Origin: an uncultured Eubacteriales bacterium | GTDB lineage: Bacteria; Bacillota; Clostridia; Oscillospirales; Oscillospiraceae | Assembly: GCA_900548615.1 (NCBI GenBank) | Contig: URKW01000055.1 | Location: forward strand, 1-14,006 | Direction of reading: 5' to 3' | Length of the DNA: 14,006 nt | Shown here: positions 1 through 5,240 of the stretch, in pieces | How positions within the stretch are numbered: the first letter of the stretch is position 1 | Layout: the number at the start of each line of letters is the position of its first letter | The notes under the pieces: generated by a model | The model's input: only the letters and a program-made list of their open reading frames with translations | The model's database searches: none | What the model was told of the DNA's origin: nothing | Translations under genes and position numbers: made by a program

Positions 1-38
1 AAAAGGCCGGTAGGGCGTAAGCCGTACCGGCTTTTTTT
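1..38. terminator. Rho-independent terminator of an upstream off-window gene
   Basis: An inverted repeat pairs GCCGGTA (6-12) with TACCGGC (25-31) and is followed by seven T (32-38). The A run at 1-4 gives the opposite strand a T run as well, so it may work both ways. It presumably ends a gene left of the window. Confidence 0.85.
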
Positions 39-80
39 ACATATTTTCCGGGCGCTGCGGAGAGAATAAGCAGCGGTGGA

Positions 81-99
81 AAATTTTTCTGAAAAATTT
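81..99. repeat. AT-rich inverted repeat upstream of the perR promoter
   Basis: AAATTTTT (81-88) and AAAAATTT (92-99) form a perfect 8-bp inverted repeat with a 3-nt CTG centre, just upstream of the perR -35 box. It could be an A+T-rich UP-type promoter element or a second regulator site. No T run follows it, so it is not a terminator. The function is inference. Confidence 0.45.
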
Positions 100-110
100 C
101 AAAAAAACTC

Positions 111-139
111 TTTACAAATCCAAAAGGGTGTGGTACTAT
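111..139 (+). promoter_or_regulatory. perR-rbr promoter
   Basis: A -35 box TTTACA (111-116) lies 17 nt before a -10 box TACTAT (134-139). The TG at 131-132 makes it an extended -10. Transcription should start near 146, right beside the palindrome at 149-161. Confidence 0.75.
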
Positions 140-148
140 ACTAATGCA

Positions 149-161
149 AACAATAATTGTT
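149..161. promoter_or_regulatory. Probable PerR/Fur-type operator
   Basis: AACAAT-A-ATTGTT is a perfect 6-1-6 inverted repeat at the predicted start of transcription of perR. Read as a 7-1-7 site it matches 9 of 14 positions of the PerR box consensus TTATAATnATTATAA. Its place between promoter and start codon fits repression by the regulator encoded just downstream (autoregulation), which is common for PerR. Binding is inferred from sequence only. Confidence 0.6.
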
Positions 162-187
162 ATCGATTAAAGAAAGGGGGAATGCCA

Positions 188-577
188 ATGGAGACAGCCA
201 CAAGATACAGTCCTAAGCGAGAGGCAATTTTGAAGTGCCTGCGCTCCACCACGTGCCATCCCTCGGCGGAATGGGTGTACACCCAGCTGAAGCCACAGAT
301 CCCCGATTTGTCGCTGGCCACGGTGTATCGTAATCTGGCCCGCTTCCGCAGCGAGGGCGCGGTGCAGGTTATCGGCTGTGTGGATGGCGAGGATCGCTAC
401 GACGGTAACGTCGCCCCTCACGGACACTTTATCTGCCGCGGCTGCGGCGCGGTCATCGACCTGCCGCCCATTCCGGTGGACGCCCCGGATCTGGCTCAGG
501 TGGGAGGGCAGGAGAGCTACAGCGTTACATTCTACGGTCGGTGCAATCAGTGCCTGGCGAAAGAGAAAATCAGTTGA
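188..577 (+). CDS. perR: PerR-type peroxide-sensing Fur family repressor
   Basis: A 129-residue Fur-family winged-helix metalloregulator. The N-terminal DNA-binding half holds the family signature LATVYRNL (about 43-50). The C-terminal half has two CxxC pairs (Cys83/86, Cys119/122) for structural zinc. Aligned by eye to B. subtilis PerR, the regulatory metal ligands H37, D85, H91, H93 and D104 are kept as H24, D72, H78, H80 and D91. The last is Asp, as in PerR rather than Fur, so peroxide sensing by Fe-catalysed His oxidation is likely. Start: the ATG at 188 sits 7 nt after AAAGGGGG; the in-frame ATG at 182 is only 1 nt from it, and the earlier GTG at 128 lies inside the promoter. It is followed after 81 nt by rubrerythrin, the classic PerR target of anaerobes, with no terminator between. 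A Fur or Zur role is less likely. Confidence 0.88.
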   Translation: METATRYSPKREAILKCLRSTTCHPSAEWVYTQLKPQIPDLSLATVYRNLARFRSEGAVQVIGCVDGEDRYDGNVAPHGHFICRGCGAVIDLPPIPVDAPDLAQVGGQESYSVTFYGRCNQCLAKEKIS

Positions 578-610
578 CAATGGCTGCTTTTTGGACAAGA
601 GCAGCGTCAA
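574..610 (+). other. Intergenic RNA hairpin between perR and rubrerythrin
   Basis: TTGAC (574-578) pairs with GTCAA (606-610), and GCTGC (583-587) with GCAGC (601-605); AATG (579-582) bulges on one side. It overlaps the perR stop codon and is followed by an A-rich stretch, not a T run, so it is not a terminator. It could be a processing or 3'-end stability element letting the two cistrons be expressed unequally; that is inference. Confidence 0.4.
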
Positions 611-658
611 AATAAGAACAAAACAAATATTTAATTACGACAATGGAGGTAAAAAGTT

Positions 659-1228
659 ATGAAGAAGTGGGTCTGCCCTGTTTGCGGTTATGTTCATGAA
701 GGTGATGTTCCCCCCGCTGAGTGCCCGGTGTGCCATGTTTCCGGTGAGAAGTTCACCCTGCAGGCCGAGGAGAAGTCCTGGGCTGCCGAGCATGTGGTAG
801 GCGTCGGCAAGGTGTTCGGCGACAACGTGCCCGAGGAAGTCCGCAAGGAGATCATCGACGGTCTGCGCGCCAACTTCGAGGGCGAGTGCTCCGAGGTGGG
901 TATGTATCTGGCCATGGCCCGTGTGGCTCATCGTGAGGGCTATCCCGAGATCGGCCTGTACTGGGAGAAGGCCGGTCTGGAAGAAGCCGAGCACGCCGCC
1001 AAGTTCGCCGAGCTGCTGGGCGAGGTCATCACCGACAGCACCAAGAAGAATCTGCAGATGCGCGTGGACGCCGAGAACGGTGCTACTGCCGGTAAGTTCG
1101 AGCTGGCCAAGCTGGCCAAGCAGTACAATCTGGACGCCATCCATGACACCGTCCATGAAATGGCCCGCGACGAGGCCCGCCACGGCAAGGCCTTTGAGGG
1201 TCTGCTGAACCGCTACTTCGGCAAGTAA
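659..1228 (+). CDS. Reverse rubrerythrin (NADH peroxidase type)
   Basis: A 189-residue cytosolic non-haem iron protein that reduces hydrogen peroxide to water with electrons from NAD(P)H through a reductase partner; related clostridial proteins also take part in O2 reduction. Domain order is reversed relative to classical rubrerythrin. The rubredoxin-type Fe(Cys)4 knot comes first (CPVCGY at 6-11, CPVC at about 22-25). The four-helix diiron domain follows, with carboxylate/His motifs in GECSEVGMY, LEEAEHAAKF and DEARHGKAF. Length fits the reverse class. The ATG has GGAGG 9 nt upstream. It is the second gene of a PerR operon, which fits peroxide-induced expression, and is followed at once by a strong terminator. 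Confidence 0.92.
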   Translation: MKKWVCPVCGYVHEGDVPPAECPVCHVSGEKFTLQAEEKSWAAEHVVGVGKVFGDNVPEEVRKEIIDGLRANFEGECSEVGMYLAMARVAHREGYPEIGLYWEKAGLEEAEHAAKFAELLGEVITDSTKKNLQMRVDAENGATAGKFELAKLAKQYNLDAIHDTVHEMARDEARHGKAFEGLLNRYFGK

Positions 1229-1253
1229 GCGATATTAGACCAATACAATTCGT

Positions 1254-1294
1254 AAAAAGCGGAGAGGGATGATCCCTCTCCGCTCTTTGTTTTT
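1254..1294. terminator. Strong terminator after rubrerythrin, probably bidirectional
   Basis: A stem of 11 perfect pairs (GCGGAGAGGGA 1259-1269 with TCCCTCTCCGC 1273-1283, extended by A1258-T1284) has a 3-nt loop and is followed by TCTTTGTTTTT. On the minus strand the hairpin is followed by five T (1258-1254), so it may also stop cysK-cysE transcripts, which otherwise lack a clear terminator. Confidence 0.9.
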
Positions 1295-1444
1295 CGGTGA
1301 AGCACAGTGCTGCCTTAGAAGCGGTGACTGCGCTTTGTTGATGTTTCTGAGAAATAATGAATGATTGTCCCATATCACCGCATCGCGCGAAAAAACCGGA
1401 AATACGGCATGTTTGCACCGATTTTTTTATTACAGAATGATTGT

Positions 1445-2305
1445 TTACAAATTGTGAATAAAGGTTTCCGGGGGACGGATCACCACGCGGGCGTTGTCCG
1501 CCACGGATTCGGTGAGGAAGGCGTTGCCGCCCACCACGGCGTTTTCGCCGATGACCGTCTCGCCGCCGAAGATGGACGCGCCGGAGTAGATGGTGGCGCC
1601 GTCGCCCACGGTGGGGTGGCGTTTGCCGCTGCTGTGAGCGCGACCGCCGCGGGGACTGAGTGCGCCCAGCGTCACGCCCTGATACAGCTTCACATGGTCG
1701 CCGATGATGGTGGTCTCGCCTACCACAATGCCGGTGCCGTGGTCGATGAAGAAATAGCTGCCGATCTGCGCGCCGGGGTGAATATCGATACCGGTGCGGC
1801 TGTGGGCGTACTCCGTCATCATGCGGGGGATGGTGGGCACGTGGCGCAGGTACAGTTCGTGGCTGACCCGATAGGCGAAGATGGCGAACAGGCCGGGATA
1901 GGCCAGCACGATCTCCTCCCGGTTCTGGGCGGCGGGGTCGCCGTCAAAAATGGCGTCAATATCCGTCAGCAGAAGCTGCTGGATGCGGGGCAGCTGCTCC
2001 ACCACCTCGCGGGCGATCTGGGGTGCGCGGCCCTCGTCTTCCAGAGGCAGCGCCAGCGCAATCTGCTGGGAAAGACTGGTTTCGATCCGCTCCAGCAGCA
2101 GCGCGGCGTAGTCCGCCGCCGCCAGCGTCATCAGGGCGGGGTCGCCGAAATAGGCGGGGAACATCAGCTGACGCATTTCCTTCAGCAGTGTGATGATAGC
2201 CTTGCGGTCAGGCAGGCGCAGGCGGCTGCCGTACATGGGAATGTCAGCGTTTTTCATGGTTTCGGCCATTGTGCGGGCCGCGTTGCAGATATATTCCTCG
2301 TACAC
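1445..2305 (-). CDS. cysE: Serine O-acetyltransferase (EpsC/CysE type)
   Basis: A 286-residue enzyme that transfers acetyl from acetyl-CoA to L-serine, giving O-acetylserine for CysK. The N-terminal half is helical; from about residue 172 there is a left-handed beta-helix of hexapeptide repeats (DIHPGAQIG, GTGIVVGETTIIGD, PTVGDGATIY, SIFGGETVIGENAVVGGNAF). The E. coli catalytic pair Asp143/His158 corresponds to Asp174 (DIHPG) and His189 (DHGTG). Start chosen: the GTG at 2305, because GGAGG (plus-strand cctcc at 2313-2317) lies 7 nt ahead of it and inside the end of cysK; the first downstream ATG (2269) has no such site. Only 2 nt separate the cysK stop and this start, so translation is probably coupled. 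The chain ends soon after the beta-helix (ETFIHNL) and lacks the long E. coli tail ending in Ile that inserts into CysK, so a tight cysteine synthase complex is uncertain. Confidence 0.92.
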   Translation of the reverse strand: MYEEYICNAARTMAETMKNADIPMYGSRLRLPDRKAIITLLKEMRQLMFPAYFGDPALMTLAAADYAALLLERIETSLSQQIALALPLEDEGRAPQIAREVVEQLPRIQQLLLTDIDAIFDGDPAAQNREEIVLAYPGLFAIFAYRVSHELYLRHVPTIPRMMTEYAHSRTGIDIHPGAQIGSYFFIDHGTGIVVGETTIIGDHVKLYQGVTLGALSPRGGRAHSSGKRHPTVGDGATIYSGASIFGGETVIGENAVVGGNAFLTESVADNARVVIRPPETFIHNL

Positions 2306-2307
2306 GG

Positions 2308-3237
2308 TTATTCCTCCGACCAAAGGGGTGTGGACAGGTAACGGTTGCCATCGTCGGGCAGCAGCGCCACGATGGTCTTGCCCTTGTTTTCGGGGCGGCG
2401 GGCCAGTTCGTCGGCAGCCCACAGAGCGGCACCGGAGGTGATACCGGCCATAACGCCCTCGGTACGGGCCAGCAGACGGCCGGTGCGGTAAGCGTCCTCG
2501 TCGGTGACGGTGACGATCTCATCCACCACAGAGCTGTCATAGTTGCTGGGGACGAAGTTGGCCCCGATGCCCTGCAAGCCGTGAGGGCCTGCGTGGCCCT
2601 GACTCAGCAGAGGAGAGGAGGCGGGCTCCACCGCCACGATGCGGATGCTGGGGTTCTGCTCCTTCAGGTAGCGGCCCACGCCGCTGATGGTGCCGCCGGT
2701 GCCGACACCGGCCACGAAAATGTCCACGTGACCCTCGGCGTCCCGCCAGATCTCCGGGCCGGTGGTCTTGTAGTGGGCGGCGGGGTTGGCGGGGTTATCG
2801 AACTGGCTGGGGATGAAGCTGCCGGGAATGGACGCGGCCAGCTCCTCCGCCTTTGTCACGGCACCGGCCATGCCGCCGGTCTCCACCAGCACCAGCTCCG
2901 CGCCGTAGGCCTTCAGCATGGCCCGGCGCTCGGCGCTCATGGAAGCGGGCATGGTGAGGATCACCCGGTAGCCCCGCGCCACAGCCATGGCTGCCAGACC
3001 GATGCCGGTGTTGCCGGAGGTAGGCTCGATCACGGTGCCGCCGGGCTGCAAAGCGCCGGTGGCCTCCGCCTGATCCAGCATTTCCAGCGCGATACGATCC
3101 TTGGCGCTGCCGGCGGGGTTGAAGCGCTCCAGCTTCGCCAGAATGGTGGCGGGCAGCTGACGCTGACGGACATAGTTATCTACGCTCAGCAGCGGGGTAT
3201 TGCCCACAAGCTGCGACACAGAATGATAAATAGCCAT
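2308..3237 (-). CDS. cysK: Cysteine synthase (O-acetylserine sulfhydrylase)
   Basis: A 309-residue PLP-dependent fold-type II enzyme that converts O-acetylserine and sulfide to L-cysteine and acetate in the cytosol. The PLP-binding Lys is Lys46 in NPAGSAKDR, the substrate loop TSGNTG is at 73-78, the PLP phosphate loop is GVGTGGT (about 173-179), and GITSGAAL is near the C-terminus. Length is typical of CysK/CysM; sequence alone does not exclude a CysM-like or beta-synthase preference, but adjacency to serine acetyltransferase favours CysK. The ATG at 3237 has AAAGGAA about 9 nt upstream. It is the first enzyme gene after a Cys-rich leader ORF and a terminator hairpin (3272-3311), so expression probably depends on read-through of that attenuator. 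Confidence 0.94.
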   Translation of the reverse strand: MAIYHSVSQLVGNTPLLSVDNYVRQRQLPATILAKLERFNPAGSAKDRIALEMLDQAEATGALQPGGTVIEPTSGNTGIGLAAMAVARGYRVILTMPASMSAERRAMLKAYGAELVLVETGGMAGAVTKAEELAASIPGSFIPSQFDNPANPAAHYKTTGPEIWRDAEGHVDIFVAGVGTGGTISGVGRYLKEQNPSIRIVAVEPASSPLLSQGHAGPHGLQGIGANFVPSNYDSSVVDEIVTVTDEDAYRTGRLLARTEGVMAGITSGAALWAADELARRPENKGKTIVALLPDDGNRYLSTPLWSEE

Positions 3238-3271
3238 GATATCGTTCCTTTCTTTTTCTTATGATATGTAG

Positions 3272-3311
3272 AAAAAAGCAGAGGGTGTATGAAAGCTCAT
3301 ACACCCTCTGC
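3272..3311 (-). terminator. Attenuator terminator ahead of cysK
   Basis: On the minus strand GCAGAGGGTGTATGA (3311-3297) pairs perfectly over 15 bp with TCATACACCCTCTGC (3292-3278) around a GCTT loop, followed by six T (3277-3272). The plus strand has no T run, so it acts only toward cysK. It stands between the leader peptide and cysK, 34 nt before the cysK start. An alternative role is simply ending read-through from the degV gene upstream. Confidence 0.9.
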
Positions 3312-3328
3312 GTGAATCAACACACCTT

Positions 3329-3347
3329 CCGCGCCTATTTGACGCGG
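3329..3347 (-). other. Hairpin enclosing the leader-peptide stop codon
   Basis: CCGCGTC (3347-3341) pairs with GGCGCGG (3335-3329), with one G-U pair and an AAATA loop. The leader stop TAG (3337-3335) spans the loop and the first stem base. It may influence release or position of the ribosome at the end of the leader ORF; that is inference. Confidence 0.45.
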
Positions 3348-3436
3348 CGGGAAAACGTATGACCTTCCAGCGCACAGCGAAGCGTGCCCATGCAACACAT
3401 GGACAGACAGCTATCACAACAGGCGCGAAGCATCAT
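3335..3436 (-). CDS. Cys-rich leader peptide of the cysK-cysE operon
   Basis: A 33-residue ORF beginning MMLRACCDSCLSMCC and ending in a TAG stop. It has six Cys (6, 7, 10, 14, 15, 21), 18% of residues, in two adjacent pairs, all within the first 21 codons; five of six are TGT, whereas neighbouring genes such as uvrC and miaB mostly use TGC. AAAAGGAG (3454-3447) ends 10 nt before the first ATG; the second ATG follows directly. It begins about 27 nt after the predicted transcription start and is followed by a terminator hairpin and then cysteine biosynthesis genes, so its likely job is to sense Cys-tRNA supply through translation speed rather than to act as a protein. A small metal-binding peptide is an alternative. 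No homologue was recognised from memory. Confidence 0.8.
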   Translation of the reverse strand: MMLRACCDSCLSMCCMGTLRCALEGHTFSRRVK

Positions 3437-3469
3437 ACGGTGTTTTCTCCTTTTCAAAAGTCTACTGCT

Positions 3470-3499
3470 ATTATAGGCTTATCTCCAACACTGTGTCTA
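3470..3499 (-). promoter_or_regulatory. Promoter of the Cys leader-cysK-cysE unit
   Basis: On the minus strand a -35 TAGACA (3499-3494) and a perfect -10 TATAAT (3475-3470) are 18 nt apart, giving a start near 3463. It lies about 43 nt past the degV stop, so the cysteine unit has its own promoter and does not depend on degV transcription. Confidence 0.8.
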
Positions 3500-3542
3500 T
3501 GGGCAGGACGCACAAAGTCCGTCGGGAAAGAACGAAAAGTAT

Positions 3543-4424
3543 TCAGCAAATAGCCGAAGACCACGGCTCCTTCGCCACATAGAACATGGCCAGCGCGCCG
3601 GGGCCTACGTGGCTGCCGGTGACAGGCTCGTAGTCCACGAGGATGATACGGGCCTTAGGGTCAGACTCCTTCAGCATGGCGGCCAGCGCCAGCGCCTCGT
3701 CCCGGCATCCGGCGTGGGCGATGCCGATGGGCCAGCGGCCCAGCAGCTCGGCGTTGGCGGCGAAGTTGTCCGCCAGCGCACGGACGGAGCGCTTGCGGCC
3801 CTGCACCTTGCCGAACACCACGATGCGGCCCGCCTCGTCGCCCTTCAGCAGCGGCTTGATCCGCAGGGCTGTGCCTACGGCGGCGGCGACGCCGGACACC
3901 CGGCCGCCCCGGCGCAGGTGCATCAGGTCGTCCACGGTGAAGATCTGGCGGATACGGGGACGCAGCTCCGCCAGCTCACGCACCGTCTCGTCCAGTGTAT
4001 AGCCCGCCTCGCGGCATGTGGCGGCGTGAAGCACCTGAATGCCCTCGCCCAGCGAGGCGGCGCGGGTGTCGAACACCACCAGCCGCCGCTGGGGATACTC
4101 CTCGCGCAGCTCACGGGCGGCCATCACCGCCGACTGGTACGCGCCGCTGATGCCGGAGGACATGCCCACGTGGAGAATGTCGTGGCCCTCCTCCAGCAGC
4201 GGCTCCCACAGCTGGCGGTACTGATCCATGGAGATCATGGAGGTGCTGGCGGGCGTGTGCCGCAGCATTTCGTAGTAGGCGTCGCCGTCAAAGGCGGACA
4301 GGTCAAGGCACTGGTGCTCGACCTCGTTGACAATATAGGAGAACGGCAGCAGATACAGCTGGTGCCATTGCAGCTCGGCGGTGGGCAGATTGGCGGATGT
4401 ATCGGTAGAGATCACAAAGGACAT
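3543..4424 (-). CDS. DegV family fatty-acid-binding protein (first copy, intact)
   Basis: A 293-residue DegV/EDD-fold protein. Family members bind a fatty acid between two alpha/beta domains; some (FakB) present it to the kinase FakA for phosphorylation and entry into phospholipid synthesis. Visible family features: the N-terminal strand and loop FVISTDTSANLP, the conserved MISMDQY segment (about residues 63-69), GMSSGISGAYQSA, the YTLDETV helix region, and DDLMHLRRGGRVSG followed by LRIKPLL. Length is typical (280-300). The ATG has GAGAGG 8 nt upstream and its own promoter. No fakA is in the window, so whether it feeds fatty acid activation is unproven. No convincing terminator follows; read-through would meet the cysK attenuator hairpin. 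Confidence 0.88.
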   Translation of the reverse strand: MSFVISTDTSANLPTAELQWHQLYLLPFSYIVNEVEHQCLDLSAFDGDAYYEMLRHTPASTSMISMDQYRQLWEPLLEEGHDILHVGMSSGISGAYQSAVMAARELREEYPQRRLVVFDTRAASLGEGIQVLHAATCREAGYTLDETVRELAELRPRIRQIFTVDDLMHLRRGGRVSGVAAAVGTALRIKPLLKGDEAGRIVVFGKVQGRKRSVRALADNFAANAELLGRWPIGIAHAGCRDEALALAAMLKESDPKARIILVDYEPVTGSHVGPGALAMFYVAKEPWSSAIC

Positions 4425-4459
4425 GATAGATACCTCTCTTATATCTAATGAATGATATT

Positions 4460-4487
4460 ATTATATAGAGTTTTCGGGACATGTCAA
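4460..4487 (-). promoter_or_regulatory. degV promoter
   Basis: On the minus strand a consensus -35 TTGACA (4487-4482) and a consensus -10 TATAAT (4465-4460) are 16 nt apart. It is the most consensus-like promoter of the window and faces away from the DUF1836 gene promoter. Confidence 0.8.
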
Positions 4488-4506
4488 TAGCGTCCGGCGA
4501 TTTGAC

Positions 4507-4535
4507 TTGTCATTTTCCGCAGTATATGCTATAAT
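4507..4535 (+). promoter_or_regulatory. Promoter of the DUF1836 gene
   Basis: A -35 TTGTCA (4507-4512) and -10 TATAAT (4530-4535) are 17 nt apart, with TG at 4527-4528 (extended -10). The nearby TTGACT (4502-4507) is a better hexamer but would be 22 nt away, too far. Confidence 0.75.
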
Positions 4536-4571
4536 TCCGACAAATACACACGCGGGAGAGAGAAAAGAACG

Positions 4572-5180
4572 ATGCAGGAGATTTACGATTCCCGGCTGGT
4601 GGCCGGAAAGCTTCGCCGGTGGAGCCACTATTTGCAGCACTACCGCCTGCCCACATGGGAGCAGATCCCCACGCTGGGCCTTTATATGGATCAGGTGCTG
4701 ACGCTGCTGAGCCGGTATCTGCCCTTTTTGCCCAAAAAGGAGAAGGAGGAGCAGATCATCACCACCAGCGCCATCAACAACTATGTCCGCATGAAGCTGA
4801 TGCCCGCGCCGGAGAAGAAAAAGTATAACCGCATCCACATCGCCTACCTGATCATGATCTGCGCCTTGAAGCAGAGCCTGACCATGTCGGAGATCCAGAA
4901 GATCCTGCCCAACGGCCTGACGGAGGACGAGGTGAAAAAGACCTACGAGGCCTTTGTGGATCAGTACACCGATTCCGCCCGTGTCTTCGTCTCCATGGTG
5001 GAGAGCATGGCGGCCCAGCTACTGGCGGCGGAGAGCGCCGATGCGGCGGACGTCAACAGCTTTGTGCTGTCCACGGCGGTGATGACCAACTTCTCCCGGC
5101 TGCTGACCACCAAGCTGCTGGATCTGCAGAACGCCCCGTTTACGGAAGAGGCGGTGGCGCTGTGGAACCCGGAGGAATAA
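4572..5180 (+). CDS. DUF1836 domain-containing protein
   Basis: A 202-residue soluble protein matching the DUF1836 pattern common in Firmicutes. The N-terminus has a WSHYLQHYRLPTWEQIP segment followed by MDQVLTLLSRYLP. Then comes ITTSAINNYVRMKLMPAPEKK, whose INNYVR resembles the DNA-contact part of a MerR-like helix-turn-helix, and YNRIHIAYLIMICALKQSLT. The C-terminal half is helical with no motif I recognise. No signal peptide or clear membrane span is seen. The family's function is not established to my knowledge; a DNA-binding regulator is a reasonable inference. The ATG follows GGGAGAGAGAAAAG, with an upstream consensus-like promoter. It is transcribed alone, divergent from degV, and ends at a bidirectional terminator. 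Confidence 0.8.
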   Translation: MQEIYDSRLVAGKLRRWSHYLQHYRLPTWEQIPTLGLYMDQVLTLLSRYLPFLPKKEKEEQIITTSAINNYVRMKLMPAPEKKKYNRIHIAYLIMICALKQSLTMSEIQKILPNGLTEDEVKKTYEAFVDQYTDSARVFVSMVESMAAQLLAAESADAADVNSFVLSTAVMTNFSRLLTTKLLDLQNAPFTEEAVALWNPEE

Positions 5181-5183
5181 CGC

Positions 5184-5213
5184 AAAAAGAGACACCGCCG
5201 GTGTCTCTTTTTT
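5184..5213. terminator. Bidirectional terminator between the DUF1836 gene and recG
   Basis: GAGACACC (5189-5196) pairs with GGTGTCTC (5200-5207) around a GCC loop, flanked by AAAAA (5184-5188) and TTTTTT (5208-5213). Both strands therefore have a hairpin plus T run, serving the convergent DUF1836 and recG genes. Confidence 0.9.
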
Positions 5214-5240
5214 ATGTGGGGAATAGTAAAATAAGGGAAC

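Larger units (their letters stand above)
3272..3463 (-). promoter_or_regulatory. cysK-cysE leader RNA: probable cysteine-responsive ribosome attenuator
   Basis: Four segments can pair in the classic 1:2, 2:3, 3:4 pattern. Segment 1, CGTATGA (3439-3433, over the leader start codon), pairs with segment 2, TCATACG (3362-3356), and CTTC (3430-3427) with GAAG (3367-3364) extends it. Segment 2 (3368-3357) also pairs with segment 3 (3302-3291) over 11 of 12 positions, counting one G-U and one G-G mismatch. Segment 3 is the 5' arm plus loop of the terminator, segment 4 its 3' arm. All six Cys codons lie between 1 and 2. Inference: a ribosome stalled on Cys codons hides segment 1, freeing 2 to pair with 3 and disarm the terminator; unhindered translation or no translation allows termination. 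The 5' end is estimated from the promoter. Confidence 0.75.

Noticed and set aside
1395..1430. A second terminator (T run at 1423-1429) between rubrerythrin and cysE
   Set aside because: The stems available around CGGCATGTTTGCACCG are only 3 bp plus a bulged 2 bp, too weak to call on either strand.
1361..3264. Long + frames over cysE and cysK
   Set aside because: They mirror clear cysE and cysK genes on the minus strand and show no protein-family motif or start signal.
3272..3463. T-box or SAM riboswitch ahead of cysK
   Set aside because: No AGGGTGGnACCGCG-like T-box sequence or specifier-loop layout and no SAM-type core is seen; the leader is short and is mostly occupied by the Cys-rich ORF.
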